Virus record (IMG/VR): IMGVR_UViG_3300043015_001826
Location: 1 to 22,769 of that record
Source of the DNA: a virus
Length of the DNA stretch: 22,769 nucleotides
Reading direction: 5' to 3' (one strand)
Below the pieces are notes generated by a model. It ran no database searches. It was not told where the DNA came from and was given only the letters and a program-made list of their open reading frames with translations. The first letter of the stretch is position 1, and every line of letters starts with the position of its first letter. The position numbers and the translations under genes were made by a program. Positions 1-7,716 of this stretch are shown piece after piece.

Positions 1-826
1 GCACCAGGGGTTCCATGGCCACCACGGCGTCTTCGGCGTCCATTTCATCGTAAACAACACGGACGGCCCAGTTGGCCACGCTGATCGTGGTCTCGGAGCT
101 AACCGGGGTCGATCCGGTGTAGTTGTTGGGATCGTCGCTGGCGATCGCGCTGCGCTTGTAAGGCCGAACGCCGGTGGTCAGGCTGGGTTGGAGCATGGTC
201 GCGTTGGGCATGTCGATCGTACCGAAGAGGGCTGCGACAGCGTTGGGCACCTGGAATTCTTCGTAGATGCTGGGGAAGGTGCCATCGGGGATCCACTCTG
301 CACCAGATCCGGCGCTGTCGGTGATCGCCTTCTCGATCTGGCCACGAATGCCGCTGGGTGCGCGGTGGAGGATCTGGAGGATCTCTGCATCGGTGCGCGG
401 TGTGGAATTGTTTTTAGCGACCAGACGGACCAGACTGCGGCGTTCGACCGCTTTCTGTAGGTCTTGCTGCCATTCGGTCATCACGGTTTTGTCATCCAAC
501 AGGCCGGGCTGGTGGATTTCAGCGGTACGGCCGCCGAACTTCAACCGGCGGGTGTTGCTCTTCAGATGGATACGGCCGGTCTCGTCACAGTACCGATGCA
601 CCAGCTCGCGATCGCTGGCGCCCTCGACGGAGCGCATGGCCGGGCGTGCCTGGGACTCCATCAAACCTTGCAGCTTTCCGGACAGGTCTTCGACGGCCTT
701 GGTGGTGGCTGCGTTGTCGCCAGCGGTACGGGTAAGGACTGCGGCGGCCTCTTTGAGGTGCTCACGCAGGGACGTTTCGGTGATCTGGTCGGGCACGGTC
801 AGGCCCTTGTTTTGACTGTCGAACAT
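1..826 (-). CDS. HK97-fold major capsid protein, C-terminus beyond window
   Basis: About 275 residues are visible; the gene runs off the left edge. The first 100 or so residues are helical and polar, like the scaffold-like delta region that HK97-type capsid proteins lose to the prohead protease. A capsid-like core follows: GSGAEWIPDG, then FQVPNAVAALFGTIDMPNAT and a polar strand-rich stretch. The start is the ATG at 826. Its A overlaps the TAA stop of the upstream portal-protease gene (TAATG), so translation is probably coupled. The position directly after portal and protease is the standard place for this gene. The family assignment rests on pattern and context, not on a search. Confidence 0.85.
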   Translation of the reverse strand, partial: MFDSQNKGLTVPDQITETSLREHLKEAAAVLTRTAGDNAATTKAVEDLSGKLQGLMESQARPAMRSVEGASDRELVHRYCDETGRIHLKSNTRRLKFGGRTAEIHQPGLLDDKTVMTEWQQDLQKAVERRSLVRLVAKNNSTPRTDAEILQILHRAPSGIRGQIEKAITDSAGSGAEWIPDGTFPSIYEEFQVPNAVAALFGTIDMPNATMLQPSLTTGVRPYKRSAIASDDPNNYTGSTPVSSETTISVANWAVRVVYDEMDAEDAVVAMEPLV

Positions 827-3402
827 TATTTCGACTCCTCGAGGAAGGGCAAGCCATCGGCCGCCGTGGGTTGATCTCTGAGCCACGACAGGGAATCCGC
901 CGTGGTCGTTGATTTGTCGTCTTTGTCGCCGATCATGGCATGGATCCGGCGCCGTGTGGCCGGGTTGGCCAGCATGTCGCGGATCTGCTGATCGTTGGGC
1001 TGGTCAGCAGATGCCGCCAGCAGCGCCATGGAATTCGCGGGGATCGGGGTGATCGAAAACTCGACCAGTTCGTTCTGGCTGGCCACGATCCCCATGCTGT
1101 TTTCGGCGTATCTGGGATCGTTTTTGGGCAGATCCGCCCGGTATTGCACCTGACCGGGGAAAAACCCGACCGATCCGGCGTTCAAAAAACCCCGCTGTAG
1201 CTTGCCCGCAACTTCGGCAGCAAAGGGATCCTGCATGTCAAATTCCATGTCGATGACCAGCTGCCCATCGACAACATCCACCGCCAGCGCACGGGCGATC
1301 GGCGGTCTGCCGCTGTCGTGGTTCCACAGGATCACAGGGTTGGATTTGAACGCGTCCAGCTTCCAGCTCTGTTCGACTATGTCGCCCATGCGATCCACGT
1401 CTGCGGTCGATGCCACAAATTTGAATCGGCTCTGGATCATGTCGTCGGTCTGCCCATCCTCTGGCGCCATGCGCTTAAGGACGATCCCCAGTCGGTGTGT
1501 CATGTCTCCCCCATCCTTTGCGGCCATGCCCACGGCCATGCGCTCCCCTGCGTCGGCCGCGTCCATCTGGCGCCCCACCTTTTCCGCCCATGTCTGGCCG
1601 GGGTCTCCAAACCACGCAGCCCACGCCACGCGGCCGGGGCTTGGATAGCCAGGCTCCCCAGGGTCGAAGCCCTCGCCGTCTTTGTCGCCTTCGTGGCGGG
1701 CGAACCACGCACGCATCGCCCGCGCCTTTTCAAATGTGATATCCCCGCCGTCTGCGACCCGCCGCGCCCACAGCTTCGTGCCCTGGGTCATGCCGTCGCC
1801 GGCCTTGCCCTCTTCGATCCACTGGACTGCCCGCCTGGCCTCTTCGACCATGCCCGCCGTGGGTGTGAAGTCGATCCCTTCGTATCTGGCCGGGGTCGGC
1901 TTCGTCACCATGTCGCCGTCTTCGTCGGCTGCGCGGGTGGTGGCGCCTTCGTAGTAGCAGCGGCAATTCTCATGCCGTGGCAGCTCGGGACCGGCGTGTG
2001 ACCCGTCGGAACGAATCGCGAACACCCTGCCATCCAACGGGGCGCATATCTCGCACACCTTTTCGTCCCTGCCCGTCCTGTAGCGCACCGCTGGGCGGGC
2101 TTTGGCCTCTGGCTGGGTGTCGGTGTCGGTGCTGTGCACGATACGGAGAATCGGCGGGCTGGCGGCCTGCTGGGTAACCTCTGGCGGGCTGACCGGCTGG
2201 CCGGCCGGCTCTTGGATCATGCTGGGGTCGATTTCGGTGAAGCCCTCGACCTGGAGCGCATCGATCGGGGTCAGGCCGAATTTCTCCACCAGCATGGCCG
2301 CCCGCTGCATGCGGTCGGATCTGCTTTCCTGGAGCGCATCCACGCCGCTGGTGTCATGCACCACGCGATCGGACATGGTGCCCATGCGCTGCGCGATCCG
2401 GGTTAGGCCATCTTCGATCAGGGCGATCAACCCCAGCAGGTTTTGCCAGTAGATCCGATTCTGCTCTTTGGCGGTCGCAAAGTTGGCCGACGGCAGGAAG
2501 AGCCGCACGTAAGCCACGCCGATCACCGCCAGCACGCTGGATCGTGTCCAGTCGCGGGCGCTGGTGAATTCCATGTCTCGCGCATTGAAGGGCAGCAGGT
2601 TGACGTCAACGGGGCCGTTGATCGGCACCACGCCGGTGGATTCGATGTTGCGTTGTACGGCCTGCACCAGCTTTGCCATAACGTCGCCTGGGATCGGCAT
2701 GTCGCCTTTGGGGCTGATCGTCATGGAAGGCTGGCCACGCCCGGCCTCAGTGCGCCAGCGTTGGCTGGCCGCGTACTCGCCGCCCAGCTCCGTCTGGAGC
2801 ACCTCGATCGCACCCTGACCATACAACCCGGCCACACCGTCGCGCCACGTCGTCTGTTTGATGTGGATCACATCGTCGGGGCTATAGTCGGTGTATGTGC
2901 CATCCTGATCGAAGCGGTAGGCCAGCACCCCGCCGTCGGCGCTGGGGATGATCTGGACATGCTCAGGGTGGAGCCGTACCACAGAAGCAACCGACGACCC
3001 CGACCCCAAAACCAGCCCGTAAAAATTGCCGGCCAGCAGCAGATCGACCATCATTTGACGGCGCCACAGGGTGGGGCCTGTGCGGTGCGATGGCCGGCGC
3101 ATGAGTCGGATCATAGGGTGATCGGCCACCGTGCGCGACCGGGCGCCCACTTTGCGCTGCACCGTCAAGGGCAGGCCCGAAATGTCGTTAGCGACCGCTT
3201 CGACCGCCGCGTAAACCCATGGAAACTGCCCAAAAGCGGCCATGCTGTTGACGACAGGGTACGGCGGTGGCTGCGGTGTTTCGCGCTCCCATGCGCCCCC
3301 ATAGGTGATCTGGGTGGGCTGCTCGACGATGGTCAGCTGACGGATAATCCACCGCCAGCCATCTTCGATCCGTTGGGAAATAGTGCGCTTGTCTTTGGCC
3401 AT
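826..3402 (-). CDS. Portal / MuF-like / prohead protease (S78) fusion protein
   Basis: One uninterrupted frame of 858 residues. Residues ~25-350 match an HK97-type portal (VYAAVEAVANDISGLPL, NFYGLVLG, SPDDVIHIK, and the FATAKEQNRIYWQNLLGLI helix). A proline-rich linker near residue 400 carries a degenerate copy of the genome's GGCCGG repeat. A MuF-like zinc motif follows (VCEICAPLDG ... HENCRC). Residues ~498-620 form a domain with WFARHEGDK and GRVAWAAWFGDPG, seen in other phage head proteins. Residues ~634-858 are an S78 prohead protease: candidate catalytic His in VILWNHD (about 695), Ser in NAGSVGF (about 744), then VEFSITPIPAN. Portal and protease are normally separate proteins. The ATG at 3402 is used; the frame is also open to a TTG at 3438, and neither has a strong Shine-Dalgarno. 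Confidence 0.87.
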   Translation of the reverse strand: MAKDKRTISQRIEDGWRWIIRQLTIVEQPTQITYGGAWERETPQPPPYPVVNSMAAFGQFPWVYAAVEAVANDISGLPLTVQRKVGARSRTVADHPMIRLMRRPSHRTGPTLWRRQMMVDLLLAGNFYGLVLGSGSSVASVVRLHPEHVQIIPSADGGVLAYRFDQDGTYTDYSPDDVIHIKQTTWRDGVAGLYGQGAIEVLQTELGGEYAASQRWRTEAGRGQPSMTISPKGDMPIPGDVMAKLVQAVQRNIESTGVVPINGPVDVNLLPFNARDMEFTSARDWTRSSVLAVIGVAYVRLFLPSANFATAKEQNRIYWQNLLGLIALIEDGLTRIAQRMGTMSDRVVHDTSGVDALQESRSDRMQRAAMLVEKFGLTPIDALQVEGFTEIDPSMIQEPAGQPVSPPEVTQQAASPPILRIVHSTDTDTQPEAKARPAVRYRTGRDEKVCEICAPLDGRVFAIRSDGSHAGPELPRHENCRCYYEGATTRAADEDGDMVTKPTPARYEGIDFTPTAGMVEEARRAVQWIEEGKAGDGMTQGTKLWARRVADGGDITFEKARAMRAWFARHEGDKDGEGFDPGEPGYPSPGRVAWAAWFGDPGQTWAEKVGRQMDAADAGERMAVGMAAKDGGDMTHRLGIVLKRMAPEDGQTDDMIQSRFKFVASTADVDRMGDIVEQSWKLDAFKSNPVILWNHDSGRPPIARALAVDVVDGQLVIDMEFDMQDPFAAEVAGKLQRGFLNAGSVGFFPGQVQYRADLPKNDPRYAENSMGIVASQNELVEFSITPIPANSMALLAASADQPNDQQIRDMLANPATRRRIHAMIGDKDDKSTTTADSLSWLRDQPTAADGLPFLEESK
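1501..1512 (-). promoter_or_regulatory. Possible internal ribosome-binding site and ATG for a stand-alone protease
   Basis: Inside the fusion gene, GGGGGAGAC lies immediately before an in-frame ATG at 1503. Initiation there would give a 225-residue product, close to the usual length of a separate S78 prohead protease, beginning MTHRLGIVLK just ahead of the protease fold. The spacing (about 3-5 nt) is shorter than ideal, so this is a candidate only. Confidence 0.4.
2191..2210. repeat. GGCCGG palindromic element, degenerate copy inside fusion gene
   Basis: This copy reads GACCGGCTGGCCGGCCGGCT and lies in the proline-rich linker between the portal and MuF-like domains, encoding PAGQPVSPP. Its left flank (TGGCGGG) resembles the flank of the copies at 4986 and 10761. 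Confidence 0.6.
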
Positions 3403-3443
3403 TGTTGCCCGTGTACCGTCGCCGGGTTGCAAGGTCAAGACCT

Positions 3444-3472
3444 AACATACACGACCGGGATCCCTGTAGCAA
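3444..3472 (-). promoter_or_regulatory. Candidate promoter before the portal fusion gene
   Basis: Reading leftward, TTGCTA and TATGTT are separated by exactly 17 nt. The -10 lies only 5 bp before the possible TTG start at 3438, so a transcript from here would favour the ATG at 3402. Four of six positions match consensus in each box. The rest of the 3405-3501 gap holds only a copy of the palindromic repeat. Confidence 0.4.
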
Positions 3473-3483
3473 TTTGAAGGGTC

Positions 3484-3503
3484 GACAGGCCGGCCGGCCG
3501 GTC
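3484..3503. repeat. GGCCGG palindromic element between terL and portal
   Basis: GACAGGCCGGCCGGCCGGTC. Its last bases form part of the TGA stop codon of the large terminase gene. Confidence 0.85.
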
Positions 3504-5025
3504 ACACCCACTTCGGTTCGGTCTTCATCCAGTACACCATGTAGCGCAGACAATCCGACAGGTGGTCGGCCTCTTTGTGGATCGTCCCGTCGGGCTTGCG
3601 TCTGTATAGGTTCAACTCTCTAAGCAGCTCCACGCAGTTGGCATGGAAGACCAGCCGGGGATGGCCTTGCTCACACAGCGCCAGCCGTTCGGCCACCGCG
3701 TCGATCCCCGGCTCCACCCCTTTGCGTGCTGGGCTGGTGTGGAGGTCGTGATCCCTTGCCAGCGTGATCCGCCCGTCTTTGTCTGCTGGGTCGGCCACCG
3801 TCCATGCAAACCGATCTTGACCAGACAGGGCAATTATCTGGCGGGCGTTGGCCGACAGCTTGACGTCTTGCGTCAGCAGCTCGCAGTAAATGTGCAGCTG
3901 GTCAAGGTCGGGATCGAGCGCACCCCACACACATGCGAAATTGTATCCGAAGTCAATCGCCCGGAACCGGCGCCACTCCGTCGGCAGGGTGCGCGGCTCC
4001 ACCACATGGATGGCGCGATCGAGCGACGGGTAGATCAGGCCACGGGCGCGGGCAAATTTGCCATACAACCGGGCGTCGCGCTTGTGCGGCTCCAGGTGGC
4101 TGAAGCGTGCCAGCAGGGATCGGCTGCGCACGTGCGGGTTGTCCAGACCTGTGATCCGGCTGTACAGATGGCCGGGCGGTGGGTTGTGCACGAAGCGATC
4201 AAAAGCCCATGTCAAGCCCTTCAGCGGTGTCATGGACAGCACCGCCACCCCGTCGGTTTCGGCCAGCCCACGGCTGATCTCTTCGTACACGTCTTCGGGG
4301 TGCTCTTCGTCAAGGATGGCCGCTCGTGGGGCGTTGCCCTGGAATTTCTCGCGACCCTGTGCAGCCGCCTTGCAGACGATCCGGCCCCCGTTGGGCATGA
4401 TGCACTCGGCCTGGTCGACGGCTTTCCATTTGCGCCGCTTGGTGCCCGCTGGAAGCCACCGATCAAGCTTTGGGCGGTGGTATTCAAGGCTATCGTTGAA
4501 GGTCAGCGCAGACACCACGACCGCTCGATCATGGGTGGCCGGCCCAACAGGGATGGCCGACGGGTCGATCCCGTTCAGCCTGCACCACCGACGCACCCAC
4601 CATTCCCCAGACCCTGCGGCCAGCGCCACGGCCAACTGTATGGCCGATTCCGACTTGCCCGCCCGGTTGGCGCCGCCGATCATGTACGCCACCAGATGCC
4701 GCGTATGGAGTAGTTCGGCCATGGTGTCGCGCTGGCTGGTGCGTGCTTCTGGCTGGCCTTCCATGTCACACCCAGCCGTGTGGCACACGTAGGATCCGCG
4801 CACGCCGGGTACTGGGTGCATTTCATGGCCGCAGCCCCGTGGGCGGCCTGTGTCGCCATGCCACCGGGTGCAATGTGGACGCCACAGACGCCCAAAGGCC
4901 AGCGGGTAGGCGTCGGCGATGGCCTCCAGGTCTCCCAGGTCTTGGATGTGCTCCGACAGCATCCACCGCGCCTCATTGGGATCCTGTGGCGGGTGGACTG
5001 GCCGGCCGGCCGGTTTACTCGTCAT
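3502..5025 (-). CDS. terL: Terminase large subunit (packaging ATPase-nuclease)
   Basis: 507 residues, a normal length for the family. It translocates DNA into the prohead and cuts it. ATPase signatures are Walker A GGANRAGKSE (117-126), Walker B AAILDEE (235-241) and coupling motif SMTP (264-267). The nuclease half shows IDFGYN (Asp 358), ADPADKDG (~411) and a C-terminal KEADHLSDCLRYM with candidate metal-binding Asp residues. The N-terminus before Walker A has an unusual Cys/His cluster (C52, H56, C65, H67, H70, C81, H82, C86) that could bind zinc. The ATG at 5025 overlaps the end of terS by 11 nt. Residues 4-13 are encoded by a palindromic repeat copy, so the conserved protein may really begin later, for example at Met 22. 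Confidence 0.95.
   Translation of the reverse strand: MTSKPAGRPVHPPQDPNEARWMLSEHIQDLGDLEAIADAYPLAFGRLWRPHCTRWHGDTGRPRGCGHEMHPVPGVRGSYVCHTAGCDMEGQPEARTSQRDTMAELLHTRHLVAYMIGGANRAGKSESAIQLAVALAAGSGEWWVRRWCRLNGIDPSAIPVGPATHDRAVVVSALTFNDSLEYHRPKLDRWLPAGTKRRKWKAVDQAECIMPNGGRIVCKAAAQGREKFQGNAPRAAILDEEHPEDVYEEISRGLAETDGVAVLSMTPLKGLTWAFDRFVHNPPPGHLYSRITGLDNPHVRSRSLLARFSHLEPHKRDARLYGKFARARGLIYPSLDRAIHVVEPRTLPTEWRRFRAIDFGYNFACVWGALDPDLDQLHIYCELLTQDVKLSANARQIIALSGQDRFAWTVADPADKDGRITLARDHDLHTSPARKGVEPGIDAVAERLALCEQGHPRLVFHANCVELLRELNLYRRKPDGTIHKEADHLSDCLRYMVYWMKTEPKWV
4986..5014. repeat. GGCCGG palindromic element at terS/terL overlap
   Basis: The core ACTGGCCGGCCGGCCGGT lies at 4997-5014. The 28 bases 4986-5013 are identical to 10761-10788 inside the replication initiator gene. 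Here they encode PAGRPVHPP at the TerL N-terminus, in a different frame from the other copy. Confidence 0.85.
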
Positions 5026-5497
5026 CTGTCTGGCTGTCGTCGTCTTCGGTGTCGTCTTCGTGGTAGACCGTGGCGATCAGCTGCTCCCGGATCTGGCTGG
5101 TGTGGTCGATACGCTCCAGCAGTCGATCGAGATCCTGACCGTCACCCAGCCGGCTCGACTCGGTCTGGGCGATCTCCCCACGTATGTCGAGCTGTCGGTG
5201 GTAGCCGAATCGCCGCTCCATCACCCACGCAGCCGCCCTCCAGTCCTCCTGTGCGGCCTGTTGGATGCGTGCGAGCTGGGCAGCGGCACACTGTGAGCGC
5301 CCCTGCGAAATGGCCTGCCAGAAGGCCGCATAGACTGTCCCGCGTTCGTTCTGACCTCTGGCGAGGATCCTGTAATATGTGCGCTGGCTGATCCCGATGT
5401 ATTGACAGGCCAGCTCGTTGGTCATGCCCAGCCGCATGGCCTCACGTGCCATGCGCACCATTTCCGGGGTGATCTCGATTGGTGGGCGCCCCATCAC
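5015..5497 (-). CDS. terS: Terminase small subunit
   Basis: 160 residues. The N-terminal ~55 residues look like a helix-turn-helix DNA-recognition domain: a predicted helix with MVRMAREAMRLGMT, then ACQYIGISQRTYYRILARG. A helical middle (QLARIQQAAQEDWRAAAWVMERRFG) is typical of the oligomerisation region of phage small terminases. The C-terminus is very acidic (HEDDTEDDDSQTDDE), a likely contact for the large subunit. It lies directly upstream of terL, overlapping by 11 nt. Its ATG at 5497 overlaps the TGA of the methyltransferase gene (ATGA), so the three genes are translationally coupled. The name is from fold pattern and position. Confidence 0.88.
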   Translation of the reverse strand: MMGRPPIEITPEMVRMAREAMRLGMTNELACQYIGISQRTYYRILARGQNERGTVYAAFWQAISQGRSQCAAAQLARIQQAAQEDWRAAAWVMERRFGYHRQLDIRGEIAQTESSRLGDGQDLDRLLERIDHTSQIREQLIATVYHEDDTEDDDSQTDDE

Positions 5498-7122
5498 TCA
5501 CCATCCACCACGGCCGACAGCCGCGCCCGGATGATGTCGCAGTAGTGAGGATCGCGTTCACTGGCGATGCAGGCCATGCCCTCACGCTGTGCAGCGATCA
5601 GGGTTGTCCCACTGCCGCCGAAAGGTTCCACCACCAGCCCTCCGGGTGGTGTGACCAGTCGCACCAGCCAACGCATGAGACCGATCGGCTTGACCGTGGG
5701 ATGGTTGTTCTTGACCTCTGAAGCGGTTCGGCCAGCGCCTGTCCTGGGGTTGTTGAGACCCGCCGATCCCTCTTTGCGCTCGACAGCCTGGGCGCCTGTG
5801 ACCGCTGGCAAGTCGTCGCAGCCCTCTTCCCGTTCTGCGCGGCTGGGCTTGACGCAGTGGTATATGTTGCCCGGCCATCGGCCTCCCTCTTTGTGTTGCT
5901 GCACAACATCACCGGGCTTTGCTCCACCAAAGTCAATGGATGCCGCTTGACTTTGGCGTATGACCTTTGTGAAGTCTGGTATTGATTTGTCAGCCTGCGG
6001 CCATGCTGGATCACCATAGGGGATCCGCGCCGCGTCGATGTTTAGGCCGCCCGTTCCATGCGTCAGAACGTTTTCGGCGATCGTCCCTTGTAAGGGCTTG
6101 CGTACCAGGATCGCCGGCTCCTGTGCAGGCTTTAGGGCTGTACCCCAGCCCGCCCACCGCTTGGCCTCTGGCGTGATCCCGGTGTGTTCTGGCATGGCCT
6201 GCGGTGCTGCGTATGACTGTCCGACCATGTTGTTGACAGCTACGCCACGGTGCCCCATGGCGCCCAGATGCTTGTCGATCTGGATGCACACGTTGTGGCT
6301 TTTGGGGAATCCCTGCCATTGCAACCACGCGATCATGTCGCGTACTTCAAACCCGGCATCTTCGAGATTCACCGTCAGGCGGTGTACGGTGCGTGTGGCT
6401 GCGAAGGCGACCATGTGCCCGCCGGGCTTCAGCACCCGAAGACATTCGGCGGCAAATTCTGCACCGGGTACGCTGGAATCCCAGCCCTTGCCCATGAACC
6501 CGATCCCGTATGGTGGATCGGTCACTATGCTGTCGACGCTGTCGGCGGGCAGGCTTCGAAGCATCTGTAGACAGTCTACGCAGTGGAGGTCATGGCGGCC
6601 GATCGTCACCGTGTCGCCTGCCTGGGTGATGGTAGGCACATCTTCTGGGATCTGGTCGTCGGTGGATCTGTCGGCGGTGTCATCGTCGGCCGTGGCGCCT
6701 TCCATGTCGAACGGGTCAGCGGTTAGGATCGCGTCCAGCTCATCCTGTGACCACCCCAGGCCATCCAGATCGAAGGACTGATCGGCCAGGCTCTGGAGGA
6801 TATCGGCCACACCTTGATCGTCCCACGTGGCGATCTCGTTTAGTTTGTTGTCGGCCAGCGCCAGCGCCGCAGCCTGTGCAGGGTCGAGATCCATGTATCG
6901 GACCAACACTTTGTCCATGCCCAGCTGTTGCGCGGCTTTGTGGCGGGTGTGGCCTGCGATGATCACCCCGTCGGTGCGCCGGGCAATGATCGGGGCGCCC
7001 CAGCCGAAACGCTCGATCGACTTTGCGACATGATCAACGGCTTCGTCGTTGTGGCGTGGGTTTTGTTCCCATGGCTTGACGTCGTTAATGTGTACCCACA
7101 TGGCGGGATTGTCGGTTGTCAT
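5494..7122 (-). CDS. ParB-domain fused DNA methyltransferase
   Basis: 542 residues. Residues ~10-100 form a ParB/sulfiredoxin-like domain (WEQNPRHNDEAVDHVAKSI, GVIIAGHTRHKAAQQLG). Residues ~165-542 form an amino-methyltransferase: catalytic TDPPYG at 201-206, and the SAM-binding motif VEPFGGSGTT at 498-507. Catalytic motif before SAM motif is the beta-class order. DPPY methylates the exocyclic amine of adenine (N6) or cytosine (N4). No cognate restriction enzyme is visible, so it is probably solitary, for self-protection or replication/packaging control; the ParB-like part suggests DNA positioning or specificity. The start is the ATG at 7122 after CAGGAGACACC. A 39-bp leader with the palindromic repeat, nearly identical to that of the tail chaperone gene at 22693, precedes it. 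Confidence 0.9.
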   Translation of the reverse strand: MTTDNPAMWVHINDVKPWEQNPRHNDEAVDHVAKSIERFGWGAPIIARRTDGVIIAGHTRHKAAQQLGMDKVLVRYMDLDPAQAAALALADNKLNEIATWDDQGVADILQSLADQSFDLDGLGWSQDELDAILTADPFDMEGATADDDTADRSTDDQIPEDVPTITQAGDTVTIGRHDLHCVDCLQMLRSLPADSVDSIVTDPPYGIGFMGKGWDSSVPGAEFAAECLRVLKPGGHMVAFAATRTVHRLTVNLEDAGFEVRDMIAWLQWQGFPKSHNVCIQIDKHLGAMGHRGVAVNNMVGQSYAAPQAMPEHTGITPEAKRWAGWGTALKPAQEPAILVRKPLQGTIAENVLTHGTGGLNIDAARIPYGDPAWPQADKSIPDFTKVIRQSQAASIDFGGAKPGDVVQQHKEGGRWPGNIYHCVKPSRAEREEGCDDLPAVTGAQAVERKEGSAGLNNPRTGAGRTASEVKNNHPTVKPIGLMRWLVRLVTPPGGLVVEPFGGSGTTLIAAQREGMACIASERDPHYCDIIRARLSAVVDGE

Positions 7123-7158
7123 GGTGTCTCCTGATTGTTGACCGGCCGGCCGGCCTGT
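7120..7158 (-). promoter_or_regulatory. Repeat-plus-RBS leader of the methyltransferase gene
   Basis: The palindromic element (GACCGGCCGGCCGGCCTGT, 7140-7158), a short spacer containing TTGTT, and the strong ribosome-binding leader CAGGAGACACC (7123-7133) lie directly before the ATG. Of 39 positions, 38 match 22691-22729 before the tail chaperone gene. Confidence 0.7.
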
Positions 7159-7215
7159 TTTCCACAGTGTTATTCACAGGTTGTGGATAAGTAGTTTTCC
7201 ACAGACTTATGCATA
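7158..7215. other. DnaA-box cluster, candidate replication origin
   Basis: This AT-rich island in a GC-rich genome lies between two leftward genes. It holds TTTTCCACA (7158-7166), TTATTCACA (7170-7178), TGTGGATAA (7182-7190, a perfect inverted TTATCCACA), TTTTCCACA (7195-7203) and TTATGCATA (7207-7215, one mismatch). Four boxes match the DnaA consensus TTWTNCACA within 46 bp. Such clustering suggests host DnaA binding, for phage origin firing or for control of the adjacent methyltransferase gene. Confidence 0.7.
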
Positions 7216-7224
7216 GCCTGTCGA

Positions 7225-7713
7225 TTAATCGGATCCCTTGACCAGATAGAAGATCGAGCCGTCGGGATCGTTGCTGGTGGTGATCGTCACTGTCTCACGA
7301 AGCGGGATCGGGCTGTCGGTTGTTGCCTGCACGCAGACATACAGCGCCGACAGGGTGCCACGGCGCCCGCTGGGGAACGTGTGGGGCACTGTCACCGCGT
7401 CCGTGCAGTCGGGCAGGGTAGACACCCAGCAGTCGGTCGTGGAAAGCAGACACGACACGCTGCACAGCGTGCCTGGCCTGCGTGGGTCGCTGTGGAAGGT
7501 CAACAACTGGACGCCGTGGGGATCCTCTGGATCGATGCGTGGCCCCGTGGGGGTCTCCACAGTCTCCAGATGGGGGCACGCTGGCGGGGTGGCCAGCAGT
7601 GGATCACCGGATAGCCTGACCTCCAGATCGTCAGCGTCGACGGCCACCGTGCCCAGATGAAGCGCGGGATCCGGTTTATCGTCGAAGGCCAGCGCCACCA
7701 TGATCCACAACAT
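7225..7713 (-). CDS. Hypothetical phage protein, Cys-containing
   Basis: 162 residues, not recognised. The composition is polar and strand-rich with no membrane segment. Cysteines are scattered in the middle (CPHLE, LCSVSCLL, DCWVS, PDCTD, YVCVQ), which could suggest disulfides or metal binding. The start at 7713 follows GGGGTGATGG. It lies 3 nt after the stop of the zinc-motif gene upstream, so the two are probably co-translated. It ends just before the DnaA-box island. Codon use (G/C third positions) matches its neighbours. No function is proposed. Confidence 0.6.
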   Translation of the reverse strand: MLWIMVALAFDDKPDPALHLGTVAVDADDLEVRLSGDPLLATPPACPHLETVETPTGPRIDPEDPHGVQLLTFHSDPRRPGTLCSVSCLLSTTDCWVSTLPDCTDAVTVPHTFPSGRRGTLSALYVCVQATTDSPIPLRETVTITTSNDPDGSIFYLVKGSD

Positions 7714-7716
7714 CCA

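Noticed and set aside
141-614. GCGATCGC octamers (141-148 and 607-614) as cyanobacterial HIP1 evidence for the host
   Set aside because: Only scattered copies were seen, and a general GATC excess explains them. This does not support a host call.
2443-3477. Long rightward open frames opposite the portal, TerL and other leftward genes
   Set aside because: They mirror GC-rich genes on the other strand, lack ribosome-binding leaders, and have composition unlike real phage proteins here.
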